From an uncultured Albidovulum sp. (lineage in GTDB: Bacteria > Pseudomonadota > Alphaproteobacteria > Rhodobacterales > Rhodobacteraceae), in NCBI GenBank assembly GCA_913064775.1, contig CAJYAD010000005.1, positions 1 to 64,000 on the forward strand: a stretch of DNA of 64,000 nt. The letters run 5' to 3'. This document shows, piece by piece, positions 46,439 through 55,085 of the stretch (position 1 is the stretch's first letter; each line of letters begins with the position of its first letter). The position numbers and the translations under genes were made by a program. Under the pieces are notes generated by a model. That model did not search any database, was not told the origin of the DNA, and was given only the letters and a program-made list of their open reading frames with translations.

Positions 46439-48160
46439 ATGCGTACGCTCAGCAAGTTCTTTGCGGATACCGCCAGTGGTGGCCATTCCCCCGGCCCCAA
46501 GAACCGGTCGGGAAGATCACGTTGGCGTGGCCTGACGCGATTTCGCGACGACGAATCCGGCGCCATGCTGCTGTTCGGGCTGATGATGCTGGTCGGAATT
46601 CTGGTGATCTCGGGGATGTCGGTGGACCTTGTGCGCTACGAGTCGATGCGCACCCGGTTGCAGAACACGCTGGACAGCGCGACCCTGGCCGCCGCCAACC
46701 TTGACCAGACCCTGAAACCCACCTCGGTGGTGGAAGATTTCATGGCGAAGGCGGGGCTTTCGGGTTACCTGACCAATGTCACCGTCACCGGCGGGATGAA
46801 CAATCGCACCGTTTCCGCCCAGGCGGCGGCCGACGTGCCCACCGTGTTCCTGCGCCTCGCCGGGATCGACAACCTGACCCCGCAGACCTCCAGCACCGCC
46901 GCCGAGGCAATCGGCAGCGTCGAGATCTCGATGGTTCTGGATGTGTCGGGCTCGATGAACGAATACAACAAGATCGGTGAATTGCGGCACGCGGCGACGG
47001 ATTTCGTCACCACGATGTTCAACTCGACCCAGCCGGGGAAGCTGTCGATCTCGGTCGTGCCCTATGCGGCGCAGGTGGCGATCTCGCCCGAGCTGTTCGA
47101 CTATTTCTCGTCGACCCGCGACCACACCTATTCCTATTGCTTCGACTTCACCCAGAGCGACTTCAAGACCACCGCGATGCCGTTGAACCATATCTATCAG
47201 CAGGCGGCGAACTTCGACCCCTGGTACTGGGATCAGACCACCAACATCTCTCCGGCGATGCGGGTCTGCCCGCTTGAATCCAGCCGCGACGTGTTGCCGT
47301 TCTCGGCCGACGAGAGCGCGATCAAGAGCGTGATCTCGGGTCTGCAAGCGGGTGGCAACACCTCTATCGACGTGGGCATGAAATGGGGCTCGGCGCTGCT
47401 GGATCCCAGCACCCAGCCGGTCATGAGCGCGATGATCAACAAGGGCGAGCGCAACTCCGAGCTCACCGGCCGGCCCTATGCTTTCGACGACCATCAGGCC
47501 ATGAAGGTGATCGTGCTGATGACCGACGGCGAGAACACCTCGCGCGCCGAAATCAACCCGGACTACGCCTCGGGCCCCTCGGTGGTATGGTACAACAGCG
47601 TCGACAAGAACGCCTTCTCGATCTACGATCAGGCCACCAACAAGTATTACTGGAGCGTGGACGGCAAGTGGCACGGCATGGCCTTCGAGGCCGGCGGCGA
47701 CAAATATACCGGATGCACCTCCTATGACCGCAATGGCGACTGCCGCTCGACCAATACGCTCAGCCCGGTGGGCAAGGCGATCTCGGTCAGCTGGCCGACG
47801 CTGTGGAACGATGTCTCGGTGCGCTACTTCACCAACCAGATGATCGGCGCGGCCTATGGTGGCCATGCGGCCTCGACCTGGTACAAGAACATCGTCGACT
47901 GGACTGACGGCATCCCCGGCTACAATTACGGCAACAACTCGGGCATCCAGGACAGCAACCTCAACCACATCTGCAATGAGGCCAAGCGTCAGAACATCAC
48001 GATCTATTCGATCGGCTTCATGACCTCCAACCACGGCAAGGCGGTGCTGAAGACCTGCGCCACCAAGCCCAGCTATTTCTTCGACGTCCAGAACCTCGAC
48101 ATCGCGAGCGCCTTTGCCTCGATCGCGAATTCGATCAACAAGCTGAGGTTGACGCAATGA
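46439..48160 (+). CDS. TadG-like pilus-associated protein with von Willebrand factor A domain
   Basis: A 573-aa protein. Residues 34-66 (FRDDESGAMLLFGLMM and following) form a prepilin-like hydrophobic N-terminus of the TadE/G type, followed by TLDSATLAAANLDQ. A VWA domain has the MIDAS motif DVSGS (168-172), then TGGNTSID-type and VIVLMTDGEN motifs. A Tyr/Asn/Trp-rich insert lies at about 370-500, and IYSIGFMTS close to the end. TadG proteins work at the outer membrane with Flp pili in adhesion. It overlaps the next gene as ATGA. Confidence 0.85.
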   Translation: MRTLSKFFADTASGGHSPGPKNRSGRSRWRGLTRFRDDESGAMLLFGLMMLVGILVISGMSVDLVRYESMRTRLQNTLDSATLAAANLDQTLKPTSVVEDFMAKAGLSGYLTNVTVTGGMNNRTVSAQAAADVPTVFLRLAGIDNLTPQTSSTAAEAIGSVEISMVLDVSGSMNEYNKIGELRHAATDFVTTMFNSTQPGKLSISVVPYAAQVAISPELFDYFSSTRDHTYSYCFDFTQSDFKTTAMPLNHIYQQAANFDPWYWDQTTNISPAMRVCPLESSRDVLPFSADESAIKSVISGLQAGGNTSIDVGMKWGSALLDPSTQPVMSAMINKGERNSELTGRPYAFDDHQAMKVIVLMTDGENTSRAEINPDYASGPSVVWYNSVDKNAFSIYDQATNKYYWSVDGKWHGMAFEAGGDKYTGCTSYDRNGDCRSTNTLSPVGKAISVSWPTLWNDVSVRYFTNQMIGAAYGGHAASTWYKNIVDWTDGIPGYNYGNNSGIQDSNLNHICNEAKRQNITIYSIGFMTSNHGKAVLKTCATKPSYFFDVQNLDIASAFASIANSINKLRLTQ

Positions 48161-48726
48161 CCCCCGCCTTCCCCTCTCCCAAGGTCCGCGTGGGCCTGTG
48201 GCACCGCCTGACCCGCTGGCTGCGGCGCGAAGACGGCACCGCGACAGTTGAATTCGTGGTGGTCCTGCCGATCCTGCTGATCCTGTTCATGTCCTCGGTC
48301 GAGGCCGGCTTCATGCAGCTGCGCTTCGTGATGCTGGAACGCGGGCTGGACATGACGGTGCGTGAACTGCGCCTGGGCCAGATCGCCGCGCCCACGCAAG
48401 ACAAGGTCCGCCAGGAGATCTGCCGCCTGGCGATGGTGATCCCCGATTGCGTGAACTCGCTTCTGGTCGAGCTGCGCCCCGTCGACACCAGCACCTGGGG
48501 CGGGATGAGCGACACCTCGACCTGCCTCAACCGCGCCGAGCCGATCGGCCCGCAGCAGCCGCCGAACTTCACCCCCGGAACCGGCGATCAGCTGATGCTG
48601 ATCCGCGCTTGCGCCGTGTTCAACCCGATCTATCCGACCATCGGACTTGGGTTGCAACTGGCCAAGGACGTGGGTGGCACCTACCACCTCGTCGCCTCTT
48701 CCGCCTTTGTCAACGAACCGAGCTGA
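48157..48726 (+). CDS. TadE-like pseudopilin
   Basis: A 189-aa protein with RREDGTATVEFVVVLPILLI followed by LFMSSVEAGFMQLRFVMLER, the TadE pseudopilin pattern: an acidic-glycine junction with Glu five residues into the hydrophobic helix. Its C-terminal domain has a few cysteines (EICRLAMVIPDCVN, TCLNRAE, RACAVFNP). Coupled to the VWA gene by ATGA; 3 bases before the next gene. Confidence 0.85.
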   Translation: MTPAFPSPKVRVGLWHRLTRWLRREDGTATVEFVVVLPILLILFMSSVEAGFMQLRFVMLERGLDMTVRELRLGQIAAPTQDKVRQEICRLAMVIPDCVNSLLVELRPVDTSTWGGMSDTSTCLNRAEPIGPQQPPNFTPGTGDQLMLIRACAVFNPIYPTIGLGLQLAKDVGGTYHLVASSAFVNEPS

Positions 48727-48729
48727 GCC

Positions 48730-49365
48730 ATGATCACATTCCTCAAGATCCAGCCGCTGCTGCGCCCGTTCCGCCGGTTCCTGCGCGAAGAGCGCGGCGC
48801 CATCCTGGCCGAGACGGTGATCGTGCTGCCGGTGCTGTTCTGGGCCTATCTGGGCAGCTACGTCTATTTCGACGCCTTCTCGACCAAGAACACCGCCATG
48901 CGCGCGACCTATACGATCGCCGATCTGATCTCGCGCCAGACCAACACGCTGACCCCGTCAGATATCGAGGGGATGAACAAGGTCTTCGATTTCATCACCG
49001 CCGCCCCGCGGCGCGGGTTCACCACCCATATCCGGGTGACCGACGTTTCCTACGACCTCAAGAAGAAGATCTATCTGGTGAACTGGTCGGATGCGACGCG
49101 CGGCAACACGGCCCTGTCGAATGCCGACATCAACAATTATGCCGACCGGCTACCCAACCTGGCCCTGGGCGACAGCGAAATCATGGTGGAAAGCTGGGAA
49201 TCCTTCACCCCGGCCTTCAACATCGGGCTTAGTGAGAAGAACTTCTACAACACCGTCATCGTGCGTCCGCGGATGTCGCCCAACGTCGCCTTTCAGGGGA
49301 ACGGCAATGGCGGCGGCGGCAATGGCAATGAACATGGCAAGGGCCATGAGGACAGTAATTCCTGA
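48730..49365 (+). CDS. TadE/TadF-like pseudopilin with Gly/Asn/His-rich tail
   Basis: A 211-aa protein with REERGAILAETVIVLPVLFW as the pseudopilin helix and a globular domain ending in YNTVIVRPRMSPNV. The last 22 residues are low complexity (GNGNGGGGNGNEHGKGHE). Third member of an orphan cassette: no flp, cpaB, tadA, tadB, tadC or rcpA in the window, so the rest of the machine must be elsewhere. Confidence 0.82.
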   Translation: MITFLKIQPLLRPFRRFLREERGAILAETVIVLPVLFWAYLGSYVYFDAFSTKNTAMRATYTIADLISRQTNTLTPSDIEGMNKVFDFITAAPRRGFTTHIRVTDVSYDLKKKIYLVNWSDATRGNTALSNADINNYADRLPNLALGDSEIMVESWESFTPAFNIGLSEKNFYNTVIVRPRMSPNVAFQGNGNGGGGNGNEHGKGHEDSNS

Positions 49366-49435
49366 TCCCGCCGCCCGCCGCCCGCCGCGCCTTTCCGGGC
49401 CGAAGGGCTTAGCCTCCCTCTGACGCCCGAACCGG

Positions 49436-49459
49436 ATGCCCTCCTGCAAAGGGGGGCAT
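49436..49459 (+). terminator. Hairpin terminator after the Tad-type operon
   Basis: ATGCCCTCC (49436-49444) pairs with GGGGGGCAT (49451-49459) with one G-T pair around TGCAAA; TTCGTCGTTT follows. About 70 bases after the last Tad-type gene. Confidence 0.5.
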
Positions 49460-49598
49460 TCGTCGTTTCCGGCGGGGCAGAGCAAGCAGGGCGCGCGCCC
49501 GGCCCGCCCCTGCCCCAAGGCGATACCCGCAATTCCGCAATTTCCGGGTCGCGGATCGCGCGCGTCCGTGGCATCGGGTGGGGCGAAGGAGCCAGATC

Positions 49599-50576
49599 AT
49601 GCCCAAGCCCCCCCCGGAATCCCAAGCGCCCGCAGCCCCCCAGACCTCGCTGTCCGCCCGCGCCTGGGCCGAGCTTCTCTTGCTGGCCGCGATCTGGGGC
49701 GGGTCGTTCCTGTCGATCCGGGTGGCGCTGGATCAGGTCGGGGTGCTGACCTCGGTCGCGTTTCGCGTCGGGGGCGCGGCGCTGGTGCTTTGGGTCTATG
49801 TCGCGCTGCGGCGGCTGCCGGTGCCGCGCGATCCGCGGCTTTGGGCGGCCTTCCTGGGCATGGGGATCCTCAACAACGCGCTGCCCTTCACCCTGATCAC
49901 CTGGGGCGAGGTGCATATCGCCTCGGGGCTGGCGGCGATCCTGAACGGGGCGACGGCGATCTTCGGGGTGCTGATCGCGGCGCTGGTGTTCAGCGACGAA
50001 CGCCTCGGGGTGCGCCGCGCGGTCGGGGTGCTTCTGGGCTTTGCCGGGGTCGCCACCGCCGTCGGCCTCGACACGCTGCGTGATTTCGATCTGACCTCGG
50101 CGGCGCAGCTGGCGGTGCTGGGGGCGGCGCTCAGCTATGGCTGCGCGGCGGCCTTCGCGCGCGGCGTGCTGCGCCGCCTGTCGCCGGGCCTGTCACCGCA
50201 GGTCACCGCGGCCGGCATGCTGACCGGTGCCGCGCTGATCATGATCCCCGCGGCACTTGCCACCGAGGGCGCCCCCAGCCTGCACTACGACGCCGCCACC
50301 TGGGCCGCGCTGGCCTATCTGGCGCTGGCGGCCTCGGCCTGGGCCTATCTGCTGTACTATCGGGTGCTGGCGATGGCGGGGGCGGGCAACCTCAGCCTGG
50401 TGACGCTGCTGGTCTCTCCGGTCGCGATCGTGCTGGGCTGGGCGGTGCTGGGCGAGACGCTGCCCCCCCATGCGCTGGCCGGCTTTGCGCTGCTTGCGGC
50501 CGGCATGGTGGTGCTTGACGGGCGCGCCCTGCGCCGAATTGGTCGCCGCCCCCTTCCCCCAACGCCAAATTCGTGA
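49599..50576 (+). CDS. DMT-superfamily (EamA) transporter
   Basis: A 325-aa inner-membrane protein with ten hydrophobic segments in two EamA halves: LLLAAIWGGSFLSIRVALDQ, LAAILNGATAIFGVLIAAL, then LAYLALAASAWAYLLYYRVL and LLVSPVAIVLGWAVLGETLP. Such proteins export amino acids or other metabolites; substrate unknown. ATG 49599 chosen because AAGGAG lies 8 bases upstream; an in-frame ATG at 49578 has no site. Confidence 0.9.
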   Translation: MPKPPPESQAPAAPQTSLSARAWAELLLLAAIWGGSFLSIRVALDQVGVLTSVAFRVGGAALVLWVYVALRRLPVPRDPRLWAAFLGMGILNNALPFTLITWGEVHIASGLAAILNGATAIFGVLIAALVFSDERLGVRRAVGVLLGFAGVATAVGLDTLRDFDLTSAAQLAVLGAALSYGCAAAFARGVLRRLSPGLSPQVTAAGMLTGAALIMIPAALATEGAPSLHYDAATWAALAYLALAASAWAYLLYYRVLAMAGAGNLSLVTLLVSPVAIVLGWAVLGETLPPHALAGFALLAAGMVVLDGRALRRIGRRPLPPTPNS

Positions 50577-50621
50577 AAAACCCTGCCTGACGGTGCGACA
50601 CGCACCCAAGGCACGGATGGG

Positions 50622-51494
50622 ATGATGATCTATTCCAGCGCAAAGGATTGGCGGCAGGCAAAGGGCAAGCGCGTCCTGATGTTCGGCATGTCGGGCCTGG
50701 GCAAGACCCACCTTTCCAGCCTTCTGCGCGACGCCGGCGGCTGGTTCCACTATTCGATCGATTACCGCATCGGCACCCGCTACATGGGCGAGCTGATCGC
50801 CGACAATTTCAAGCGCGAGGCGATGAAGGTGCCGCTGCTGCGCGAGCTGCTGCTGACCGACAGCGTCTATATCACCTCGAACATCACCTTCACCAACCTC
50901 GCGCCGCTGTCGACCTATCTGGGCAAGCCCGGCGATCCCTCGAAGGGCGGCCTGCCGTTTGCCGAGTACCGCCTGCGGCAGGATCAGCACCGCGCCGCCG
51001 AGATCTCGGCGCTTCTGGACACGCCGCATTTCATCCAGCGCGCGCATGACCTTTACGGCTACGACAATTTCATCTGCGATTCCGGCGGCTCGATCTGCGA
51101 AGTGGTCGACCCCGAGGACGCGACCGATCCCGTGCTGACCGCGCTGTCTGAAAACCTGCTGATGGTCGGCATCGAGGGCACCGATGCCCATGCCGCCGAG
51201 CTGGCCCGCCGCTTCGACCGCGCGCCAAAGCCGATGTATTACCAGCCCGCCTTCCTGGAAGCCGCCTGGGCCGAATACCTGGACCTGCGCCAGGTGACCG
51301 AAGACCGCGTCGACCCCGACGATTTCGTCCGCTGGACCTATGCCCGCGCCCTCGCCCACCGCCGCCCGCGTTACGCCGCGATGGCCAGGAACTGGGGCGT
51401 CAGCGTCACCGCGGAAGAGGTCCACGCCGTCCGCTCGCCCGCCGAATTCGACACGCTCATCAGCCGCGCGCTCGAGCGCCGAGAAGAAGCCTGA
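50622..51494 (+). CDS. P-loop ATPase of unknown role upstream of metA
   Basis: A 290-aa protein with Walker A GMSGLGKT (22-29) near the N-terminus and a possible Walker B in NFICDSGGSICEVVD. The body has YSIDYRIGTRYMGELIADNF and QPAFLEAAWAEYLDLRQVTE. No membrane segment. It is 3 bases before metA, so co-translated with it. Family not recognised beyond P-loop NTPase; it resembles kinase-like nucleotide-binding proteins kept beside metA in Rhodobacterales (from memory). Confidence 0.75.
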   Translation: MMIYSSAKDWRQAKGKRVLMFGMSGLGKTHLSSLLRDAGGWFHYSIDYRIGTRYMGELIADNFKREAMKVPLLRELLLTDSVYITSNITFTNLAPLSTYLGKPGDPSKGGLPFAEYRLRQDQHRAAEISALLDTPHFIQRAHDLYGYDNFICDSGGSICEVVDPEDATDPVLTALSENLLMVGIEGTDAHAAELARRFDRAPKPMYYQPAFLEAAWAEYLDLRQVTEDRVDPDDFVRWTYARALAHRRPRYAAMARNWGVSVTAEEVHAVRSPAEFDTLISRALERREEA

Positions 51495-51497
51495 CAC

Positions 51498-52430
51498 ATG
51501 CCCATCACCCTGCCCGAGAACCTGCCCGCCTTCGACACCCTCAACCGCGAGGGCGTGATGGTGATCTCCGACACGCGCGCCGCCCGGCAGGACATCCGCC
51601 CGTTGCGGGTGGCGCTGCTCAACCTGATGCCGAAGAAGATCCAGACCGAGACCCAGTTCGCCCGCCTGATCGGCGCCACCCCGCTGCAGATTGAGCTGAA
51701 CCTGATCCGCATGACCGAGCATCAGCCCAAGAACACCGCCGCCGAACATATGGACGAATTCTATCGCTCCTTCGCCGAGGTCGCGGCCACCGGCGAAAAG
51801 TTCGACGGGCTGATCATCACCGGCGCCCCGATCGAGCATCTGCCCTTCGAGGAAGTGACCTACTGGCAGGAGCTTGTGCAAGTCTTCGACTGGGCGAAGA
51901 CCCATGTCCATTCCACCTTCGGCGTGTGCTGGGGCGGCATGGCGATGATCTACCACCTGCACGGCGTGCCCAAGCACATGCTGGACGCCAAGGCCTTCGG
52001 CCTTTACCGCCACCGCAACCTGGCGCCGACCTCGCCCTTTCTGCGCGGCTTTTCCGACGAATTCGTGATCCCGGTCAGCCGCTGGACCGAGATGCGCCAA
52101 TCCGACATCGACGCCGCCCCCGGGCTGGAAACCCTGCTCGGATCGGACAAGGTGGGGCCCTGTCTGGTGCAGGACGCGGGCGCGCGGGCGCTCTATATCT
52201 TCAACCACCTCGAATACGACAGCACCACGCTGAAAGAGGAATACGACCGCGACGTCGCGGCGGGCGGTCAGGCCGGGCCGGTCACCCTGCCGGTGAATTA
52301 CTACCCCGACGACGATCCCTCTCGTCCGCCACCGAACCGCTGGCGCAGCCATGCCCATCTGCTTTACGGGAACTGGATCAACGAGATCTACCAATCGACA
52401 CCCTTCGACATGAATGCCATTGGTCTCTAG
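51498..52430 (+). CDS. metA: Homoserine O-acyltransferase MetA, predicted acetyl-CoA-specific
   Basis: Acylates homoserine in methionine synthesis. The 310-aa protein has [20 protein letters not shown], catalytic Cys144 ([10 protein letters not shown]) and His237/Glu239 (FNHLEYD), matching E. coli Cys142, His235 and Glu237. The acyl-selecting position, Gly111 in the E. coli succinyltransferase, is Glu113 here (GAPIEHLP). In characterised MetA proteins Glu there favours acetyl-CoA, so it is probably a homoserine O-acetyltransferase (MetAA). Overlaps the hydrolase gene by 17 bases. Confidence 0.94.
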   Translation: MPITLPENLPAFDTLNREGVMVISDTRAARQDIRPLRVALLNLMPKKIQTETQFARLIGATPLQIELNLIRMTEHQPKNTAAEHMDEFYRSFAEVAATGEKFDGLIITGAPIEHLPFEEVTYWQELVQVFDWAKTHVHSTFGVCWGGMAMIYHLHGVPKHMLDAKAFGLYRHRNLAPTSPFLRGFSDEFVIPVSRWTEMRQSDIDAAPGLETLLGSDKVGPCLVQDAGARALYIFNHLEYDSTTLKEEYDRDVAAGGQAGPVTLPVNYYPDDDPSRPPPNRWRSHAHLLYGNWINEIYQSTPFDMNAIGL

Positions 52431-53388
52431 CCTGCTGCTCACCCTCGGCCCCGCCGCGCTGGGGGGCATTGCGGGCCTGACCGTCCGCCGCGCCGCCATG
52501 CGCGAGGCGGCGGCCAAGAAGGCCTTTCCGCCGCGCGGCATACTGATCCGCGCCCGCGGCACCTTCGGCAAGGCCACGGTGCATGCCGAGGTCCGCGGCG
52601 ACGGCCCCGATCTGATCCTGCTCCACGGCGCCTCGGGCAGTGCGCGGGAATTCACCTTTCAGCTGATGGACCGGCTGAAGCCGCGCTACCGGGTGATCGC
52701 CTTCGACCGCCCGGGCCTGGGCTGGTCCGACGATATGGGAAAGCTCACCCGCTCGCCCCACGGCCAGGTCGAGGTGCTGCGCGCCGCAGCCACCCGGCTG
52801 CGCGTGCACCGCCCGGTGATCCTGGGCCAAAGCTACGGCGCCGCGGTGGCGATGGCCTGGGCATTGGCCGCGCCGGACGAGATCGCGGCGCTGGTCATCG
52901 TCTCGGGCGCCACCCATCCCTGGTCTGGCGGGCTGGGCGGCTGGTACCGGCTGATGAAGGCCGCGCCGCTGCGCCCGCTGCTGCCCGCGCTCGTCTCGGC
53001 CTGGGCCTCCGAGGGGATGACGCAGCGCGCCCTCGCCTCGATCTTCGCCCCCGACGAGATGCCCGACGGCTATGCAGAGCATATCGGCACCAGCCTGTCA
53101 CTGCGCCGCGCGACGCTTGCCACCAACGCCCGCCAGGTCAACGCGCTGCTGACCCATGTGCGCGACATGGCCCCGCGTTACCCCCGCCTGCCGATGCCGC
53201 TGGAGATCGTCCACGGCACCGCCGACACGATCGTGCCGATCGGCATCCATGCCGAACATCTGGTCCGTCAGGTGCAGGGCGCCAACCTCACCCGGATCGA
53301 GGGCGCCGGCCACATGCCGCACCACACCCATCCAGACATGCTGATCGCGGCGATCCACCGCGCCTTTGCCCGGGCCCGGGGACGTTAA
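52414..53388 (+). CDS. Alpha/beta hydrolase
   Basis: A 324-aa protein with a hydrophobic N-terminus ([20 protein letters not shown]) that may be a membrane anchor. The catalytic triad is visible: Ser140 in LGQSYGAA, Asp271 in HGTADTIVP and His300 in EGAGHMPHH. The oxyanion loop is [12 protein letters not shown]. Substrate unknown. It starts inside metA, so translation is coupled. Confidence 0.88.
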   Translation: MPLVSSLLLTLGPAALGGIAGLTVRRAAMREAAAKKAFPPRGILIRARGTFGKATVHAEVRGDGPDLILLHGASGSAREFTFQLMDRLKPRYRVIAFDRPGLGWSDDMGKLTRSPHGQVEVLRAAATRLRVHRPVILGQSYGAAVAMAWALAAPDEIAALVIVSGATHPWSGGLGGWYRLMKAAPLRPLLPALVSAWASEGMTQRALASIFAPDEMPDGYAEHIGTSLSLRRATLATNARQVNALLTHVRDMAPRYPRLPMPLEIVHGTADTIVPIGIHAEHLVRQVQGANLTRIEGAGHMPHHTHPDMLIAAIHRAFARARGR

Positions 53389-53456
53389 GCTGCACCAGCC
53401 GCGCTTGCCCTGCCTGCCGCAATCGCCATACTGACCGAAAACCCAGAGGTTCGCGC

Positions 53457-54326
53457 ATGAAACTTCCCTTCGACGGTGCGATCAGCACCTTCTATCGCGA
53501 CGAGGCGCCCGACAGCGTGCGCGACGCCATCGCCACGGCCGACAAGCGCGAGATCCTCGACCCCGCCTACCCCTACGAGAAATGGCTGAAGAAGAAGGAT
53601 TACGAGGACCACCTTGCCGCGCTGCAGATCGAACTGGTCAAGCTGCAGGCCGATGTGAAGGCCAGCGGCAAGCGCATGATGCTGATTTTCGAGGGCCGCG
53701 ATGCCGCCGGCAAGGGCGGCACGATCAAGCGCCTGCGCGAGAACCTGAATCCCCGGGTCGCGAATGTCGTGGCGCTGCCGAAACCCACCGACCGCGAGGC
53801 CGGCGAATGGTATTTCCAGCGCTACATCCACCGCCTGCCCGCCGCCGGCGAGATCGCCCTCTTCGACCGCAGCTGGTACAACCGCGGCGTGGTGGAAAAG
53901 GTGTTCGACTTCTGCACCCCGTCGCAGCGGGCGCTGTTCTTCGATCAGGTCCCGGGGGTCGAGAAGATGCTGAGGGACGAGGGCATCCATCTGGTGAAAT
54001 TCTGGCTCAACATCAGCCGCGCCGAACAGCTGCGCCGGTTCCTCCAGCGCGAGCGCGACCCCCTGAAGCAGTGGAAGCTCAGCTGGATCGACGTCGAGGG
54101 GCTGAAGCGCTGGGATCTCTACACCGCCGCGATCCGCGAGACGCTGGAGCGCACCCATACCCCCGAAACGCCCTGGACGGTGATCCGCGCCGACGACAAG
54201 TACCGGGTGCGGCTGGCGGCGATCCAGACGGTGCTCGACGGGGTGGATTACGCTGGCAAGGACCCGGTGGCGATCGGCGCGATCGACGCGAAGATCTGCG
54301 GGGGGCCGGACCTCTGGCATGGCTAA
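53457..54326 (+). CDS. ppk2: Polyphosphate kinase 2
   Basis: Transfers phosphate between polyphosphate and nucleotides. The 289-aa protein has Walker [11 protein letters not shown] (79-88), the lid motif around RLRENLNPR, Walker B FDRSWYNR with Asp137, and [16 protein letters not shown] followed by [17 protein letters not shown]. Single PPK2 domain. Preference for GDP/ADP or AMP cannot be decided by eye. It overlaps the TetR gene by 8 bases. Confidence 0.95.
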   Translation: MKLPFDGAISTFYRDEAPDSVRDAIATADKREILDPAYPYEKWLKKKDYEDHLAALQIELVKLQADVKASGKRMMLIFEGRDAAGKGGTIKRLRENLNPRVANVVALPKPTDREAGEWYFQRYIHRLPAAGEIALFDRSWYNRGVVEKVFDFCTPSQRALFFDQVPGVEKMLRDEGIHLVKFWLNISRAEQLRRFLQRERDPLKQWKLSWIDVEGLKRWDLYTAAIRETLERTHTPETPWTVIRADDKYRVRLAAIQTVLDGVDYAGKDPVAIGAIDAKICGGPDLWHG

Positions 54327-54936
54327 GCAAGGCTATCATCACGGCAACCTGCGCCAGGCGCTGGTCGATGCCGCCCTTGCGTTGATCAACGAAAAGGGTC
54401 CGCAAGGCTTCACCCTGTCCGAGGCCGCCAAGGCCGCCGGCGTGACCCCGGCCGCGGTCTATCGCCATTTCGCCGGCCGCGACGACCTGATCGCGGAAAC
54501 CGCGCGCCAGGGCTATGTGATCTTCGCCGATCTGATGGAACATGCCTTCAACAACGGGCAGCCCACCGCGCTGGCCGCGTTCGAGGCCACCGGCCGCGCC
54601 TATCTGGCCTTCGCGCGCAAGTTCCCCGGCCATTACATGGCGATGTTCGAAAGCGGCATCTCGCTGAACGCCAACCCCGAACTGAACCATGTGGCGAACC
54701 GCGCCCGCGCGGTGCTGGAACAGGCGGCGGCGGCACTCGCGGAACGCATCCCCCCCGAAAAACGACCGCCGGCGGCAATGTTCTCGGCCCATATCTGGGC
54801 GTTCAGCCACGGCGTGGTGGAACTCTTCGCCCGCGGCTCCCCCGGCGCCAAGGCCCCGTTCCCGCCCGAACAATTGCTCGAAAGCGGCATCGGCATCTAC
54901 CTGCGCGGCCTCGGCCTCCTGCCCCGGGACGAGTGA
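54319..54936 (+). CDS. TetR/AcrR-family transcriptional regulator
   Basis: A 205-aa protein with an N-terminal HTH ([50 protein letters not shown]) and a WHG-type ligand domain ([20 protein letters not shown]). Translationally coupled to ppk2, so it may regulate polyphosphate metabolism or the ppk2 operon itself; it could also act elsewhere, e.g. on the palindrome before isovaleryl-CoA dehydrogenase (speculative). Confidence 0.9.
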   Translation: MAKQGYHHGNLRQALVDAALALINEKGPQGFTLSEAAKAAGVTPAAVYRHFAGRDDLIAETARQGYVIFADLMEHAFNNGQPTALAAFEATGRAYLAFARKFPGHYMAMFESGISLNANPELNHVANRARAVLEQAAAALAERIPPEKRPPAAMFSAHIWAFSHGVVELFARGSPGAKAPFPPEQLLESGIGIYLRGLGLLPRDE

Positions 54937-54968
54937 ACCGCACGAACCGGCCCCGCGCGCGCGCCCAT

Positions 54969-55077
54969 TTCTTTCTGGAAAAAATATGCTCGCCGAAGGC
55001 CTCGCGCCAAAGGCGCGACCCAAGACCCCGGGCCAAGGCGCGACCCTAGGCCCCGGGCCAAAGGCGCGCCCAAAGCC
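54969..55077. repeat. Half repeat arm plus three tandem units between convergent genes
   Basis: TTTCTTTCTGGAAAAAATAT (54969-54988) matches the right arm of the dispersed repeat. Three 25-27 bp units (55001-55027, 55028-55052, 55053-55077) share GGGCCAAAGGCGCG. Located between tetR and lpxB stops. Confidence 0.6.
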
Positions 55078-55085
55078 CCCGCGAC

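Noticed and set aside
55001-55077. Three tandem units as a small CRISPR array
   Set aside because: Units abut without variable spacers, differ from each other, and no cas gene is present.
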